Below, in pieces: positions 46,741 through 59,339 of a stretch of DNA of 64,000 bases. The DNA lies in assembly GCF_027596085.1 (NCBI RefSeq), contig NC_072459.1, positions 21,573,055-21,637,054 on the forward strand, given 5' to 3'. The translations under genes were made by a program, and so were the position numbers. Origin of the DNA: Anoplopoma fimbria. Taxonomy: Eukaryota; Chordata; Actinopteri; Perciformes; Anoplopomatidae. Each line of letters begins with the position of its first letter. Within the stretch, counting starts at the first letter, position 1. Below the pieces are notes generated by a model that worked only from the letters and a program-made list of their open reading frames with translations, did not search any database and was not told the origin of the DNA.

Positions 46741-47826
46741 TGTATTTACAGAAAAATGCTGAATTCATCAGAATGACAACATTTCCTCTTCAGTCAACTT
46801 TCTTTATCTGGACCAGCAGTCAGACTGCCTCAGACTTAAACAGTACCAAAGAAGACGTTAGAAGATAAATGGACAACATTTTGGCTAAATGACGTATGTT
46901 GTGTTTAACCAAAGCTTAAATATGTGTCAAAATGCACAAAATGCTTCTTCCTATTTATAGACATTTTCTGTGGATGTCACGTTTTTTAAATATTTCATCC
47001 TTATGCCTGAATGTAGGAGTGACTGCCTCATATATATAACCATTAACATGCTTTAATGCATGTTCAGTTCTGCTATTAATATACAATCTCTTTATTTAAA
47101 CATCTTACCTTTAAAAAGTGCATCACCATCAAGTGAACTGAAATAAAGCGACTCTCATTATACAGCTCTGGTTACATGAACACAGTCTCTTTTCCGAAAT
47201 CAACTTCCAACATGTTGTTTTATTTGTATCATCCAGACTTTAGTTCTCAGGTTTCTGGCTTTGAGGGAAAAGTTCATGTTCACAAATATTGACTGAACTT
47301 TCCCAGGCCCTTTACCTGAATTTTCCCTTCATTTAAGAGTTGTTCCCCTTTAAGCATTGGGGCCCTCCCCACTTACAAACGTAGCAAAGGGAAGTCCATA
47401 CATCATTTTGTATTGTTTATATTTTTTTTATTTTTTTGGGGGGGGGTGGGTTTGTCCCTATCTGTGGGAGGAAACCAGAGTACCCGGAGGAAACCCACAT
47501 ATAGGGAGAATATGAACCCCACACAGCAAGGTCTAGCCTTAACCAAAACCTGGCTGTGTTTTGTTATTGATGACTTTTATTGTCAACCCTATCTGTGGGG
47601 GAACCGGAGTACCCGGAGGAAACCCACAAATAGGGAGAACATGAACACAGCAAGGTCTGGCCCTAACCAGAACCTGGCTGTGAGGCATTGGTGCTAATCA
47701 CCAATGGTGTCCTAAAAAAGGGAAGAAAGGGGAATGGGAAGACATTTAAAAGAGGAGACAGAAGGAAAGAGATTGATAGATAGAGAATGTAGTGTAAGGT
47801 GTGGGACAGGAGGGTTGATTGGCCAT

Positions 47827-50800
47827 TTAAGGCCTCCTGGGAAGCAGCTTGTTGCGTTCCTGGCGCATTTTGATGTACTGAGTTTCAGCCGTGGCATATC
47901 TTGGTAAAGATTTGACCGGGTCGGTCAAATAGTATTGGGGCTTGCTGTTCTCTACGTAAGTTAGCTGCAGCTTGTTGCGTTCCTGCTTCTGCCTGATGAA
48001 CTGGGTTTGAGTTGTGCTGTATTTGGGTAGTTTTTCTCCTGTGAAGGGAGCACGGTAGTTGGACTCCTCCATCCCAGCAGGGACAGAGCATTTTCCTAAA
48101 GGGGATCCCTTTGTGGAAATGGATGGGAAGCGGGACGGCGGGAGATCAATCGTGCTGTTCTCTACGTAAGTTAGCTGCAGCTTGTTGCGTTCCTGCTTCT
48201 GCCTGATTAACTGGGTTTGAGTTGTGCTGTATTTGGGTAGTTTTTCTCCTGTGAAGGGAGCACGGTAGTTGGACTCCTCCATCCCAGCAGGGACAGAGCA
48301 TTTTCCTAAAGGGGATCCCTTTGTGGAAATGGATGGGAAGCGGGACGGCGGGAGATCAATCGTGCTGTTCTCTACGTAAGTTAGCTGCAGCTTGTTGCGT
48401 TCCTGCTTCTGCCTGATGAACTGGGTTTGAGTTGTGCTGTATTTGGGTAGTTTTTCTCCTGTGAAGGGAGCACGGTAGTTGGACTCCTCCATCCCAGCAG
48501 GGACAGAGCATTTTCCTAAAGGGGATCCCTTTGTGGAAATGGATGGGAAGCGGGACGGCGGGAGATCAATCGTGCTGTTCTCTACGTAAGTTAGCTGCAG
48601 CTTGTTGCGTTCCTGCTTCTGCCTGATTAACTGGGTTTGAGTTGTGCTGTATTTGGGTAGTTTTTCTCCTGTGAAGGGAGCACGGTAGTTGGACTCCTCC
48701 ATCCCAGCAGGGACAGAGCATTTTCCTAAAGGGGATCCCTTTGTGGAAATGGATGGGAAGCGGGACGGTGGGAGATCAATCTTGCTGTTCTCTACGTAAG
48801 TTAGCTGCAGCTTGTTGCGTTCCTGCTTCTGCCTGATGAACTGGGTTTGAGTTGTGCTGTATTTGGGTAGTTTTTCTCCTGTGAAGGGAGCACGGTAGTT
48901 GGACTCCTCCATCCCAGCAGGGACAGAGCATTTTCCTAAAGGGGATCCCTTTGTGGAAATGGATGGGAAGCGGGACGGTGGGAGATCAATCTTGCTGTTC
49001 TCTACGTAAGTTAGCTGCAGCTTGTTGCGTTCCTGCTTCTGCCTGATGAACTGGGTTTGAGTTGTGCTGTATGGGTAGTTTTTCTCCTGTGAAGGGAGCA
49101 CGGTAGTTGGACTCCTCCATCCCAGCAGGGACAGAGCATTTTCCTAAAGGGGATCCCTTTGTGGAAATGGATGGGAAGCGGGACGGCGGGAGATCAATCG
49201 TGCTGTTCTCTACGTAAGTTAGCTGCAGCTTGTTGCGTTCCTGCTTCTGCCTGATGAACTGGGTTTGAGTTGTGCTGTATTTGGGTAGTTTTTCTCCTGT
49301 GAAGGGAGCACGGTAGTTGGACTCCTCCATCCCAGCAGGGACAGAGCATTTTCCTAAAGGGGATCCCTTTGTGGAAATGGATGGGAAGCGGGACGGCGGG
49401 AGATCAATCGTGCTGTTCTCTACGTAAGTTAGCTGCAGCTTGTTGCGTTCCTGCTTCTGCCTGATTAACTGGGTTTGAGTTGTGCTGTATTTGGGTAGTT
49501 TTTCTCCTGTGAAGGGAGCACGGTAGTTGGACTCCTCCATCCCAGCAGGGACAGAGCATTTTCCTAAAGGGGATCCCTTTGTGGAAATGGATGGGAAGCG
49601 GGACGGCGGGAGATCAATCGTGCTGTTCTCTACGTAAGTTAGCTGCAGCTTGTTGCATTCCTGCTTCTGCCTGATGAGCTGGGTTTGAGCTGTGCTGTAT
49701 TTGGGTAGTTTTTCTCCTGTGAAGGGAGCACGGTAGTTGGACTCCTCCATCCCATCTAGGACAAGGCCTTGTGCTCCATGGTCAGTTGGAGCAATGTGGT
49801 GTCTGAGCAAGGATTTCCCTGTATCTGTCGCACGGTAGCCGGACCCCTCTACCGAAGCAGGGGGACTAGTGGTTGATGATCCACCTGTGTAACTTGATCT
49901 GTAGCTGGAACTCTCAGAATCACTCCATGAGTCAGCAGTGGAACTACGGCCCATGTTGGGTTCAAGGCTGTTGCGTTCCAGATACTGTTTCATAACACGG
50001 GTCTGGTCAGTGACTAAACTGGGCATTGGTTGATCCGTTTTCCTGCAAAAGTACTGTGGATCCTTTGCATCATAAATGACAGGATTCCCTCCTGTGGTGT
50101 CTGCAGCCTTGAGAAGTTCACGCTGAACATACTGCAGGAGTTGATTGTCCTTCTCAGCCATTTGTTTAGCGTATTTCATTTCAATTTCCTGTTCTGCCTT
50201 TTGCAGTAGATGAAGCCGGGCACGCTTTTCAGCCTTTTGTCTGAGATTGAAGTCTCGACACTCAATTTTCTTGTCGGTGTCTCTTTTAGCCTTTAGTCTT
50301 TTTTCTGTCGCAAACAACCTGTTAGACTCTTTCTGGGCCTGGAGGAAATCCCGGTGGCTTTGTTCATCTGCCTTCTCCTTCTGCTCTTTCTCCTGTTTCT
50401 TCCTCTCTCTATGAGAAGAAATATTTTTAAGAATAGCGGCCCTTTTCTCCTCCCTGTCCCGCTGCTGCTTTGCAACTAAGGCATCTTGCTCAGCCACTTC
50501 CCTGGAAATTTTCGAATCCTCTCTCAGGTTTGTCGTGGCAGCCTGCACCTTCTTGCTCTCCGCCAATTTCTTTGCCACAATGTCCTTTTTGACCTGGCAC
50601 TTTCTGTCCTCTGCTCTGTCATCTTTTCTGTGCTGCAGCGTAGTTAAAAACCTCCCAACACGTTTTCTGTCTTTCTCCTCTGTAATCTGTTTCTGTGCTT
50701 CTGTTTCTCTCTGGCAGTGTCTACTGGAGATCTCCTCTCGCCGATCCGTCAAGTCGTTTTTCTTTGTCTCCCTTATTTTGAGTTTCTCTTGTCTTAACTC

Positions 50801-51666
50801 CTGTGCCTGCAATTGATCAAGGTCCCGGAGTCTGGCTCTCTCTTCCTTCTCCTGTTGTCTCTGTTCCTCTCTCAGCTGCATCTTCTCCTCCACCTGTTGA
50901 AGGTGATAGTCTGTCAAAGCCTTCTGGGTAAGCTGTCTCTGATTAGCTTTCTGCTGCTCTTGTCCCGAGGCTTCCTCTAGTTCACGCCTTATCGCCTCTT
51001 CGTCCAGCCTTTTTCGTTCTTCCACAGTTCTCTTTTGTTTGTCTCGGTAAACATTCAGCTGTAGGTCATTCTCCTTCTGCACATTTGCAGTACAGAGTGA
51101 ACTGTTGAATTTCCTGACGCGGATATCCTGGTGAAACCTCTGAAAATTGGTTTCATAAATGGTTTTCTGCCCATCCTGTCTCTTTGATTCCAGCTCTTCT
51201 GCAGCAAGCATATCCAAATATTTCTCCCTTTCCTGCTTCTCAAGTCCTCTTTTTTTCCGCTGCTTATCTGCTCCTTCATTCAGGCGTTTATCCGCTTCTC
51301 TGGAGAAGTTCTTCAGATTAAGCTCCACCAATTCCTGCCTGGTTAGCCTTTTGAGATCGGGCTGGTTTATGGTGGACTGGATTTTTCCCAGTCAGCCCCA
51401 GGCAAAATTACTTCTTTTGGTGGTCCGGTTTTCTGTTGTTTGTCTGATTTGTTTACATGTTGGATTGTCTCGTATGGTGCTGTAATTGTTGGAATACAGC
51501 CAGATTCGCGCCTATTGTACCGGTTCGGTTGGTATACGGAGTAAATTGGGGGACTGCTGTTTTCTGCAGGGTCGCTCAGCGCCTCAACTGTGAACTTCAC
51601 CTTCCGCTTCTCTTGGCCATGCACAGGGATTGGGGGGAGCCTTTCGTATTTGTTGAAGTGCAACAT
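47827..51666 (-). pseudogene. TPH-domain coiled-coil gene, copy 2, expanded and frameshifted
   Basis: Near-identical to copy 1 apart from an expanded C-terminal region and two indels. From the Met at 51,666 the frame runs 99 codons. A one-base loss in the T-run at 51,382-51,386 (ATTTTTCCC versus ATTCTTTCCC in copy 1) then leads to a stop at 51,367. The main frame continues from an internal Met at 51,331 for 781 codons. A two-base loss at 49,071-49,073 (TATGGG versus TATTTGGG) shifts it, ending at 48,986. The original frame resumes and stays open to 47,827. The two losses total three bases, so only the part between them is out of phase. Copy 2 also has a segment missing from copy 1 (GGSSTTSPPASVEGSGYRAT and following, about 49,757-49,890). 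Either this is a recent pseudogene, an N-terminally shortened protein is made from 51,331, or the indels are assembly errors. Confidence 0.7.
47941..49757 (-). repeat. 210-bp coding tandem repeat array (nine units)
   Basis: Units start at 47,941, 48,151, 48,361, 48,571, 48,781, 48,991, 49,199, 49,409 and 49,619. The spacing is exactly 210 bp except one of 208 bp (the frameshift), and the last unit is partial. Each unit encodes 70 residues containing LTYVENS, RFPSISTKGSPLGK, AGMEESNYRAPFTGE and a TQ(F/L)IRQKQERNKLQ motif. Units differ by a few bases: Phe or Leu before IRQK, and ENSTI or ENSKI. Copy 1 of the gene has a single unit. Confidence 0.97.
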
Positions 51667-51811
51667 TTCTTTTGGTTTAACTAATGTTAAATTAACTAAT
51701 GAATTTACCTTGGTCAGTGCGTTGAACGACCTGTCTCTCTCCTTGGCTGAAGAACAATGAGAGAATCATTTCAGTATTACCGGACATATAACGCGATATC
51801 AAAGACAGCTG

Positions 51812-51841
51812 GTGACATCACAGCGTTCTTTGTGACATCAC
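51812..51841. promoter_or_regulatory. Paired GTGACATCAC sites upstream of gene copy 2
   Basis: This is the same pair of 10-mers, 20 bp apart, as at 43,543-43,572, conserved in the duplicated upstream region. Confidence 0.4.
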
Positions 51842-51959
51842 TGCCTTTGAAGCACATAGACCATACACAAACATTCTAGAAGCATTATTTGATTCCCTTG
51901 GCAACCAGCCCCGCCCCACCCCACCTCCCCCTCTCCTCTACCCAGTTACTGTGGTTACT

Positions 51960-51972
51960 GTTGCTATGCAAC
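51960..51972. promoter_or_regulatory. X-box-like palindrome (candidate RFX site) upstream of copy 2 only
   Basis: The sequence GTTGCTATGCAAC is a near-perfect palindrome of RFX half-sites (GTTGC and GCAAC around TAT), 294 bp upstream of the copy 2 start codon. It lies about 35 bp beyond the duplicated segment, so copy 1 has no equivalent at this position. RFX binding is inferred, not shown. Confidence 0.5.
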
Positions 51973-52149
51973 AAATGTCCAAAATCAATCCTAATCAAAT
52001 CAATACAATTTAATTAACCTTTTATTGGCATAGTTTTAGAAAAAAACGATTTTGCCCAAATATCAAAAGAAAGTACACAATAATATTCGTATGAATATTA
52101 ACACATCATTAGCACAACAATAAGATTGTTTTATAACAACATGCACTGC

Positions 52150-52437
52150 TAGAGATTAACTTTTTGCGAGAAAATTAGTTACGAATAAAAGTCCTGCATT
52201 TCAAATGTTACTTAAGTAAAAGGTGGGATCAGGGATGTAAAAGTATTAAAAGTAAAAGTACATTCAAAAAAGTTAAACTCTTTATATTTCTTTCATGTAA
52301 ATATTTCGCTCTGAAATGTAGAGGGGTAGGAGAAGAAATGGCATGAAAAGAAAAGACTCAAGTAGAGTACAAGTATCTCAAAATTTTACTTAAAGTACAT
52401 TACTTGAGTAAATATACTAATTTACATTCCACCACAA
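52150..52437. repeat. MITE-like repeat, second copy of the 3,405 family
   Basis: It contains AAGTAAAAGTAC, CTTTAAGT-like words, TACTTGAGTAAATATAC and ends ACATTCCACCAC, the typical right end of this family. The left boundary is uncertain. Confidence 0.55.
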
Positions 52438-53839
52438 TTGCGTGTTATCTGCATAAAGTCCAAACTACTATTATAAGATTGTAACTATGTTGTGTATTTC
52501 CTGCAGTACTTCATCACAACCAGCAAATGGTACAGGCGTGCACAAGGCTATATAAGCTCAGTCTTGGATTGCTCAGCTGCCACGACTTGCCGCAGCAGTT
52601 GCTGGTTTTAAGTCTTTATTTTTTGTATTTTGACAATGTGTGACACTACATTAAGGTCCTTGAGAGGATGACTGTTGGAAGTTATAATTGGTTTAGTTAA
52701 AAAATGCCAAATTCTAATATTATGGCAGATCGTTTTGATTAAACTAAACCTGTATAGACTAACGTCAGTTGGCACTTGTTGGCATGGAAACAAACACTTT
52801 CAGGCAGTGGGCTGAAGCAATGCAAATTGTAAATATGGATTAGATTCATTGTACTCTTTAGAATGATCAGTACAACTTAATAGTAGATGTCAAAAGATTC
52901 TTAAATAATGTTTGAAGATGAGAACGAGCTAATTGGGTGGCCTCAAATTCATGTTCCCATGATGCCAACAGGCAGCAGGCACGGGTATGTTATTTCTCAA
53001 AAGTAAAGCAATTTGAAAAGTGAAAATATGTGTTTTATGTTTTTACTAATTTGAATAAATATTTTAATACAGACCCGTTCTGGGAGCAGATTACACATGT
53101 GCACCCTGTAGTAGAGTTTCGTATAGAAAACACTATATAATTACAGGTTAGCATGGAAATCAAGACATTTCTTATACATGATTCATATGCGGTAGTAAGC
53201 GATGATAGGAAAAAAAAAACTTTATTATTTTGTTTTGTATGATAAACATGCGAACGGTAAAAATATTTTATATTGGAAAGTTTAGTGGCATTATTGAGAT
53301 GACAACAGAGCCAGAAATAAAGTCAAAATTAAAGGTAAATCAACTCTTTGGCAACAAGTGCAACCTGACGTTATATGTCCTATATTAGCTTAGTTTACTC
53401 AAAACGATGAGCCATATTATTACAATTCGGCATTTCCAACTAAATCAATTATAATTACAAACAGTCATGCAGTCACACACACACACACAATGATCTTAAT
53501 GTGTTGTCCCATGTTGTAACAACGTAAAATAAATGCTTTAAACCAGCAACTGCCGTGGCACCTCTCCCAAACAGCGGCAACTGAGGCAAGTAGTGGCATC
53601 TAAGCTTGCCACAGGAAGTGCCACTGCTAGCTGCCGCTGCCAAAGTTTGAGCTTGGTCTTTCTCTAACTCTGAACCCTGTGTCACTCATGATGAAATAAC
53701 AGTAAAACACTAGCATGTCATTTACATGAACAACTTAACATATTGAAATAGTTCTGATAACAGATATTATCAGCTGTAAGACCAACAGATTTTTTTTTTT
53801 TTAAATCCTGCAAAAACAAGCTATGGGTATATGACAAAC

Positions 53840-54640
53840 TTGTTAGCAAACAGGTGCGTATTCACACATTCGGCAGATAACTAGTAACATTAGCATTCAT
53901 TTGAAATTGTGTACAACTGATTAATGTAAGTTTTTGGTCTGCAATTCCTTCGAAAATATATGGCTCATTGACTTATTTGTTGCAAAATTCACCATGTTAA
54001 GTGGTAAGCAGTGATGTGAGAAGAAACGTTACTGACATCATTTACAAATAGTGTTAGCTAGTAACGCTAATACCAATGTGTGAAAATCTTAAATTTAAAA
54101 TGTCCCTTGAATAAAACTACGTTATCAGCTAAATGTACTCAAAACTTATATTAAATACAGGATAGCACCTTTCAGATATTATGAATGCATTAAAACTGTA
54201 AGCAGCATTTTTCATGTTGTGGCTGGTTGAGATACAGCTAATTGAACTATCTTATATACTCTTCTACTGGTAGTTCAAGTTAAAAAAAATGCATCATATT
54301 TCATAAGCTTGATGTTACCTTGTTTTTATGTATAAAATCTTAATCAGAAAATTTGATAGATACATTTTGTGTTATTCAATGTACAATATTTCCTACTGGA
54401 ATTTAGCTCTGCAAGATGGTTGCTAACTGTGACTGTCTGCTGTTTGGTGCTGGGCAGGTTAACGACACTGTTCGAGCAATGGACCTGAATCAAAACAGTA
54501 AAGAGGCCAGATTGCCAAAACAATGAGTTTTAAAACATCTTCTTGCTATGGAGGTCTGTAGAGCTGAGCGGAACAACAGAGACATCATTTGCAGGTTCAT
54601 CACTATGAGTGAGCTCTCTCACATAACGCAGTAATTTGAT
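53840..54640 (+). repeat. Dispersed repeat, copy B of the 28,970 family
   Basis: It shares CACATTCGGCAG...TAACATTAGCATTC, CTGATTAATG, GTCTGCTGTTTGGTGCTG and GCAGGTTCATCACTATGAG with the copies at about 28,970 and about 62,800. It is strongly diverged, and the boundaries are approximate. Confidence 0.45.
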
Positions 54641-55437
54641 GCGTTGTTATTGTATAAATATTGATTTTAGACCATTTTAATGTTGCCTGTTGGGTTTCAG
54701 ATAATAGGTCCCAATCCAGGAAGGGCCGTGTCCTCTGCCTAATTTGAAAAATTGCGATTTATCACTATGCAGGTTTGCTACCTGTCACTTAAATTACTTT
54801 GCGCTATCATCCACCGGAATGAGCCTCCCTGTCACCATTCCCCAGCCCCGGAGTCGCCTCCATTTACATCTCATTATGAAGAGATTGCTGCTCTGTACCG
54901 CCATGTTCTCCGCTTCAGGACCCCATCTGGTGTGTTCACAATAACACGCATCATTTCCTCCCCCCTATGCCCGAGGGGGTTTCTAGCTAGTCTACACGGC
55001 CAAGGGACCACTCCACTGGATCCCGTGCTAAGGGGTGGGGGGTGATAATAGCAAACTGCAGCAGGAAATCAAATCACATGAGATGGAATTTATTTTCCAA
55101 TCCCAATGAAAGAGGGGAACACCTGCTGTAGCCCCACCCCCACCTGATATTTGCAGAACCTTGCCCACATGATGTTATTATGGCCTGACAGTAATGGCAT
55201 TTGCCCATACGGAAAGACGTCCCTTATGACTGGCATGAAGCTGCTCAGCTCTATGATCAAACACAGACCTGAGGCAGGAGACTGCGTTATGAAACAAATC
55301 CCTGAAGAGAACTAGTCGACTTGAACTAAATGAGACTCCTGAGGAAGCCACCCAAGGTATTTTATGTGAAGGCACTTGAGCTGCAAAGAAAAGATTTCTT
55401 ATGAGTGATACAGCTTCTATATTCTTTCTTAAAGGAA

Positions 55438-55807
55438 CAGTGTGTAGGTATTAGGGGGATTTATTGGCAGAATTGAATACAATATTCATGACTATGTTTT
55501 TCATTAGTGTATAGTCGCCCAAAACTTAGAATCCTTGTGTTTTTGTTAAATGGAATGAGCCCTTCATATCTACATAGGAGATGGTCCTCATCACGGAGTT
55601 CGCCATGTTGCACCGCCATGTTTCTACAGTAGCCCAGAACGGACAAACCAAACACTGGCTTGGGAAAGAGCCTTTTGTTTTTTTTGCGCTTCCTGGCAGC
55701 TAACACAGTTATCCAACAAGTTTGTAAAGGGAGGGTTGAGTGGAGGGTTGTTTAGTGGGATGCACTATGAAACATCACCACTAGATGCCACTAAATCCTA
55801 AACACTG
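55438..55807. mobile_element. MITE of the 'CAGTGTGTAGGATTTAG' family
   Basis: The left end CAGTGTGTAGGTATTAGGGG and right end CCACTAAATCCTAAACACTG are inverted repeats. The interior has GCCATGTTGCACCGCCATGTTTCTACAGTAGCCCAGAACGG-type wording known from a very abundant percomorph element. It is non-coding, and the 81-codon ORF inside it is not a gene. Confidence 0.75.
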
Positions 55808-58800
55808 CTGCTTATAGGTCGGTAAACTACAGGCAAAAATAAAGTTTTTCATGCACTGGTGTTTAGTTATGAGATTTTCGTTTTTTTGCTTCCATAACAG
55901 GTCTTCTTTCATAAGGGTGGAAAGACCACACACAAAATACACATTCTGGTGTTTATATTTCGACACTACGTCTATTTGCGGCCGTAGATTTCAAAAGTAA
56001 GAAGTAGATAATGCCTCATTTGCATATAAAAACATAAAATGTCATAAAACATGTAATACAAAAAATTGCCTTAATGTTAGTAATCAACTGGGAAGTTTCA
56101 TGATGATATCTCTAAAGTATTTAATTTTTTCATATGTAGTGTCCTCAAAATGTACATCATTTTACTATACATGTCTTTAAAGGCCGTTTTCTGATAATTA
56201 GTCTTTTCTCAGACTCTGAACCACTTCAGTAGCACGCACATACACCAATCTTTCCAGTTTCACTCCCATCTATATTCTGAAGGTTTTTACAGAGGGGTTT
56301 GTTTAAATATCATTCATAGCCTGATTTACACATTTTATTCCTTACAACATGATGGAAATTTATTGATAATATTTTCTAAATTTAACTAGAATTTTGAATG
56401 TGGCTTTATCCCATGATCAGTTTTTTGTTTTGGAAATGTGTGCAAATTAGCACCTATTTAATAAGATCATTTATAACTTGCATATTTACACATAACATTT
56501 TCAGAAACATGTAATACAGAACATAATTGTCTTATTCTGAGTTAAAAGTGGGGAAGTTTCATGGTGGGATCTATTAGTTCTCGTATTCATCAGGGGGTCT
56601 CCTATTAAGACAATCCAGCTCTATGGAAGAAGACATCTGCATTAGCAATGACCATTCATTCATACTTTATAGTACATGAGTGTTTGCCGTCTGTGTGTTA
56701 TTTTTAAAAAACTTTTTTGTTAGATATTCACACATGGACTCGTATGTACGGACTGTGAAAGTGCTGTACGCTCAACAAAGAGGTAATAAAGATAGACATG
56801 ATGTAAAAGGGATGATCTGGTTTGAGACTGATCAAAAACAAGAGCTTTGTTTGGTGTTTAACCGGCAGAATTAGCCCAGGATCAAGTGGGAGCCACAGAC
56901 AAAGGAGTAAGCCCAGTGTAGGAATGTGGTCCTTTGTTGTCGAGCTGATTAATGAATTTGCCCCCGTAGACCACAGCTGGAGCTCCTGGCATAATGATAA
57001 AGAGCTGTGTGTGTGTGTGCGCGCCTGGGGGGGTTGTGTTTGGAGAGCTGTGTGGCGATTATGTGTGGTGGTAATGGGGGGTGGGGGCACGGTGTGGGCA
57101 CGGTGTGTTTAAGTGACGGGCTTGAAATTGGACATCAAGGTTATGTGCTCATGTGCCCCATGCAGTCTGGACTGTTAGAGGAGGGTTTCTTAGTTCTTTG
57201 TTGGATTAATACCATGCTTATGTAAATATGAGGCTAAAGTCAGCAGCTGGTTAGCCTAGCATAGCTTAATGACTGGAAAAAGGGAAACAGCTAGCCTGCC
57301 CTTTGTCCCAATTAAATATAATAAGACTACCAGCAATGCATGAATGCTTATAAATAAACAGATATTTTTCAACAAATAAGTTGAATAAAACAAATTTGAA
57401 ATGAACACATTTGAAACATGACGGGTGGAGTCACTGGATACCGGTGGCCTCTCATCAGCACATTTAAACAGTTTTAAAGCATTTTATCCGATGTAGATTT
57501 GCGCCTCCCGCTCTGTCTCTCAACTTCAGACCCGTCACATTGGCCAAACACCTTGCATGAATGCCCATTGTATGTTAAACTCACCCTGAATTGATCGTCT
57601 GAATTATTTAAATTAAGTACGTTGCCAGTATGCGGTTTAGGTAAAGGGAGGCGTCCTACTGTACCGAGGGTCCCGTGGATGCCTGTATTCATGCGTGCAT
57701 GTTACACACATGTACAGTGTTCAAGCATTACTGGACTTACAGTTGATGAACGCGCATGAACAAGTAAATGCATTAATGCATCGGTACATATAAGTTCCGT
57801 CCCGTTGAATGGATGTTTTTCTGTGCATGCTATTGTACACAAAGGCAAGTTTACCCGGAAACAACAAATGCACACAACTAGCAAAGCTCAGCAAATTCAA
57901 CATCCGTCCTTTTGCCCTCTCCTTCTGTTTCTTTTGCTCTATTATGTCCCTTTATCCTATATATATATATTTATGTCTCTCTCAGTTTTCTCCTTCCTTA
58001 AGTGAAGGTCTGAGTTTGGGGGGGTTGCCATTGTAGACTTGGAGGGTGGTGCGAGCAGCCAGAGAGGGGGATGGACAGAGAGATGGAGCAGGGTATATGG
58101 CCGGGAGGAAAGAGTAGACCCGTGGGACGGGTGTCCGATGTGCTGTAAACCATAACGGCCCCATAACAGGCAGATTTCTCATTTCCACAACGCTCGGGCC
58201 GTATCTCATCTACCGCTTTGACAATCCCTCAGAGACCCACGAGGGGCAAGACAGCACACTCGGCACTGGAGGAGGGAGAGTCAGAACAAGTGAGGTGGGG
58301 ATTCGGGGTGAGGACGACAGAGAAGGGCGTTGAATTTCATTGACAGATTATAATTAGCAATCTTAATAGGCGATTCTTTTACATTTGAGTAACGTCTATT
58401 TTCTTTTTTTAGTCACAGTAAGAATAATAAGTCACTGGCGGTTATTGGCTGGTGTATTTTTGCCTTTTTCTTGATGTATGATCGTTTATAAAATATTGAT
58501 CAGAAGCTGTGTGCACATAAAAAAAAATTGTCGACTGGCTATTAATGTCGCTGAGGTAATGGTATATTAATGAAGAGTGGGCGAGGCAGAAGCCACCAGC
58601 AGCCCGGCCAACAGAAAACGCCTTAGGTTAACCTCTAGATTCATTTATCACCTCTGGGTCTCTCTTAGCCGGAGGAGTCGACGTGTCCTGTTGTTAATGT
58701 GTGCATTATGAAAGGTGATAAAATAACGCGTTGGTGATGTGGTAGATCAAATAAGTGGCTTCTGTGCAAAGTGTCTTGCAGAATGTGATCAGATCCAACT

Positions 58801-59339
58801 TGATGCTGTGGTTTTTCATGTTCATTTTATTTGGCTCATTCAGTGACGTAAAGTCACACAAAGGCAAAATGTATGAGATGTAGAGTATGACCAGAGTTAG
58901 CATGTGCCATGTCGACCGATTTGCAGTAGCCATTTTTCATTTAAAATCTGCCTCTAAAGCTCATGAATTAACAACTTATATCGTGTTTGTTTTATCCAAA
59001 GCACAATAAAAAAAATGGCTCCATCTTTGTTTAGTGCATTAGCATGCTAACATTTGGTAATTAGCTATTAAACAAAGTACTGCTCAGGCTGACGGGAATG
59101 CCATTAGTTATTCAGGTATATGGTCATAAAGCAAAACCTTAACCGCCAGATGGTTTGTTCCACAGAACCATCTGAGGAGCCGTCATTGAAAACTTACAAA
59201 AAAATACTAAATAGGTGATTGGCCGAGTCATCTGTCTGTCAAAGTCTTGCCAAAGCCAGTCGGGAGAGTAGCGAAAACATCTTGAGGAAACACTCTCCAG
59301 TTCTGATAGAATTGATGCTATTGTAACATCTACGCTAAG

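Larger units (their letters stand above)
43661..51925. repeat. Tandem segmental duplication, copy 2 (about 8.3 kb)
   Basis: Direct tandem copy of 37,663-43,660. It retains 44,816-46,740 (absent from copy 1), has no LINE at about 47,203, and has the expanded gene-internal repeat array. After about 51,925 the sequence continues into CTCCCCCTCTCC, the original right flank. Confidence 0.95.

Noticed and set aside
47941..49757. Regularly spaced repeats considered as a CRISPR-like or satellite array
   Set aside because: Units are 210 bp, directly abutting, in frame and protein-coding, in a vertebrate genome. This is a coding minisatellite.
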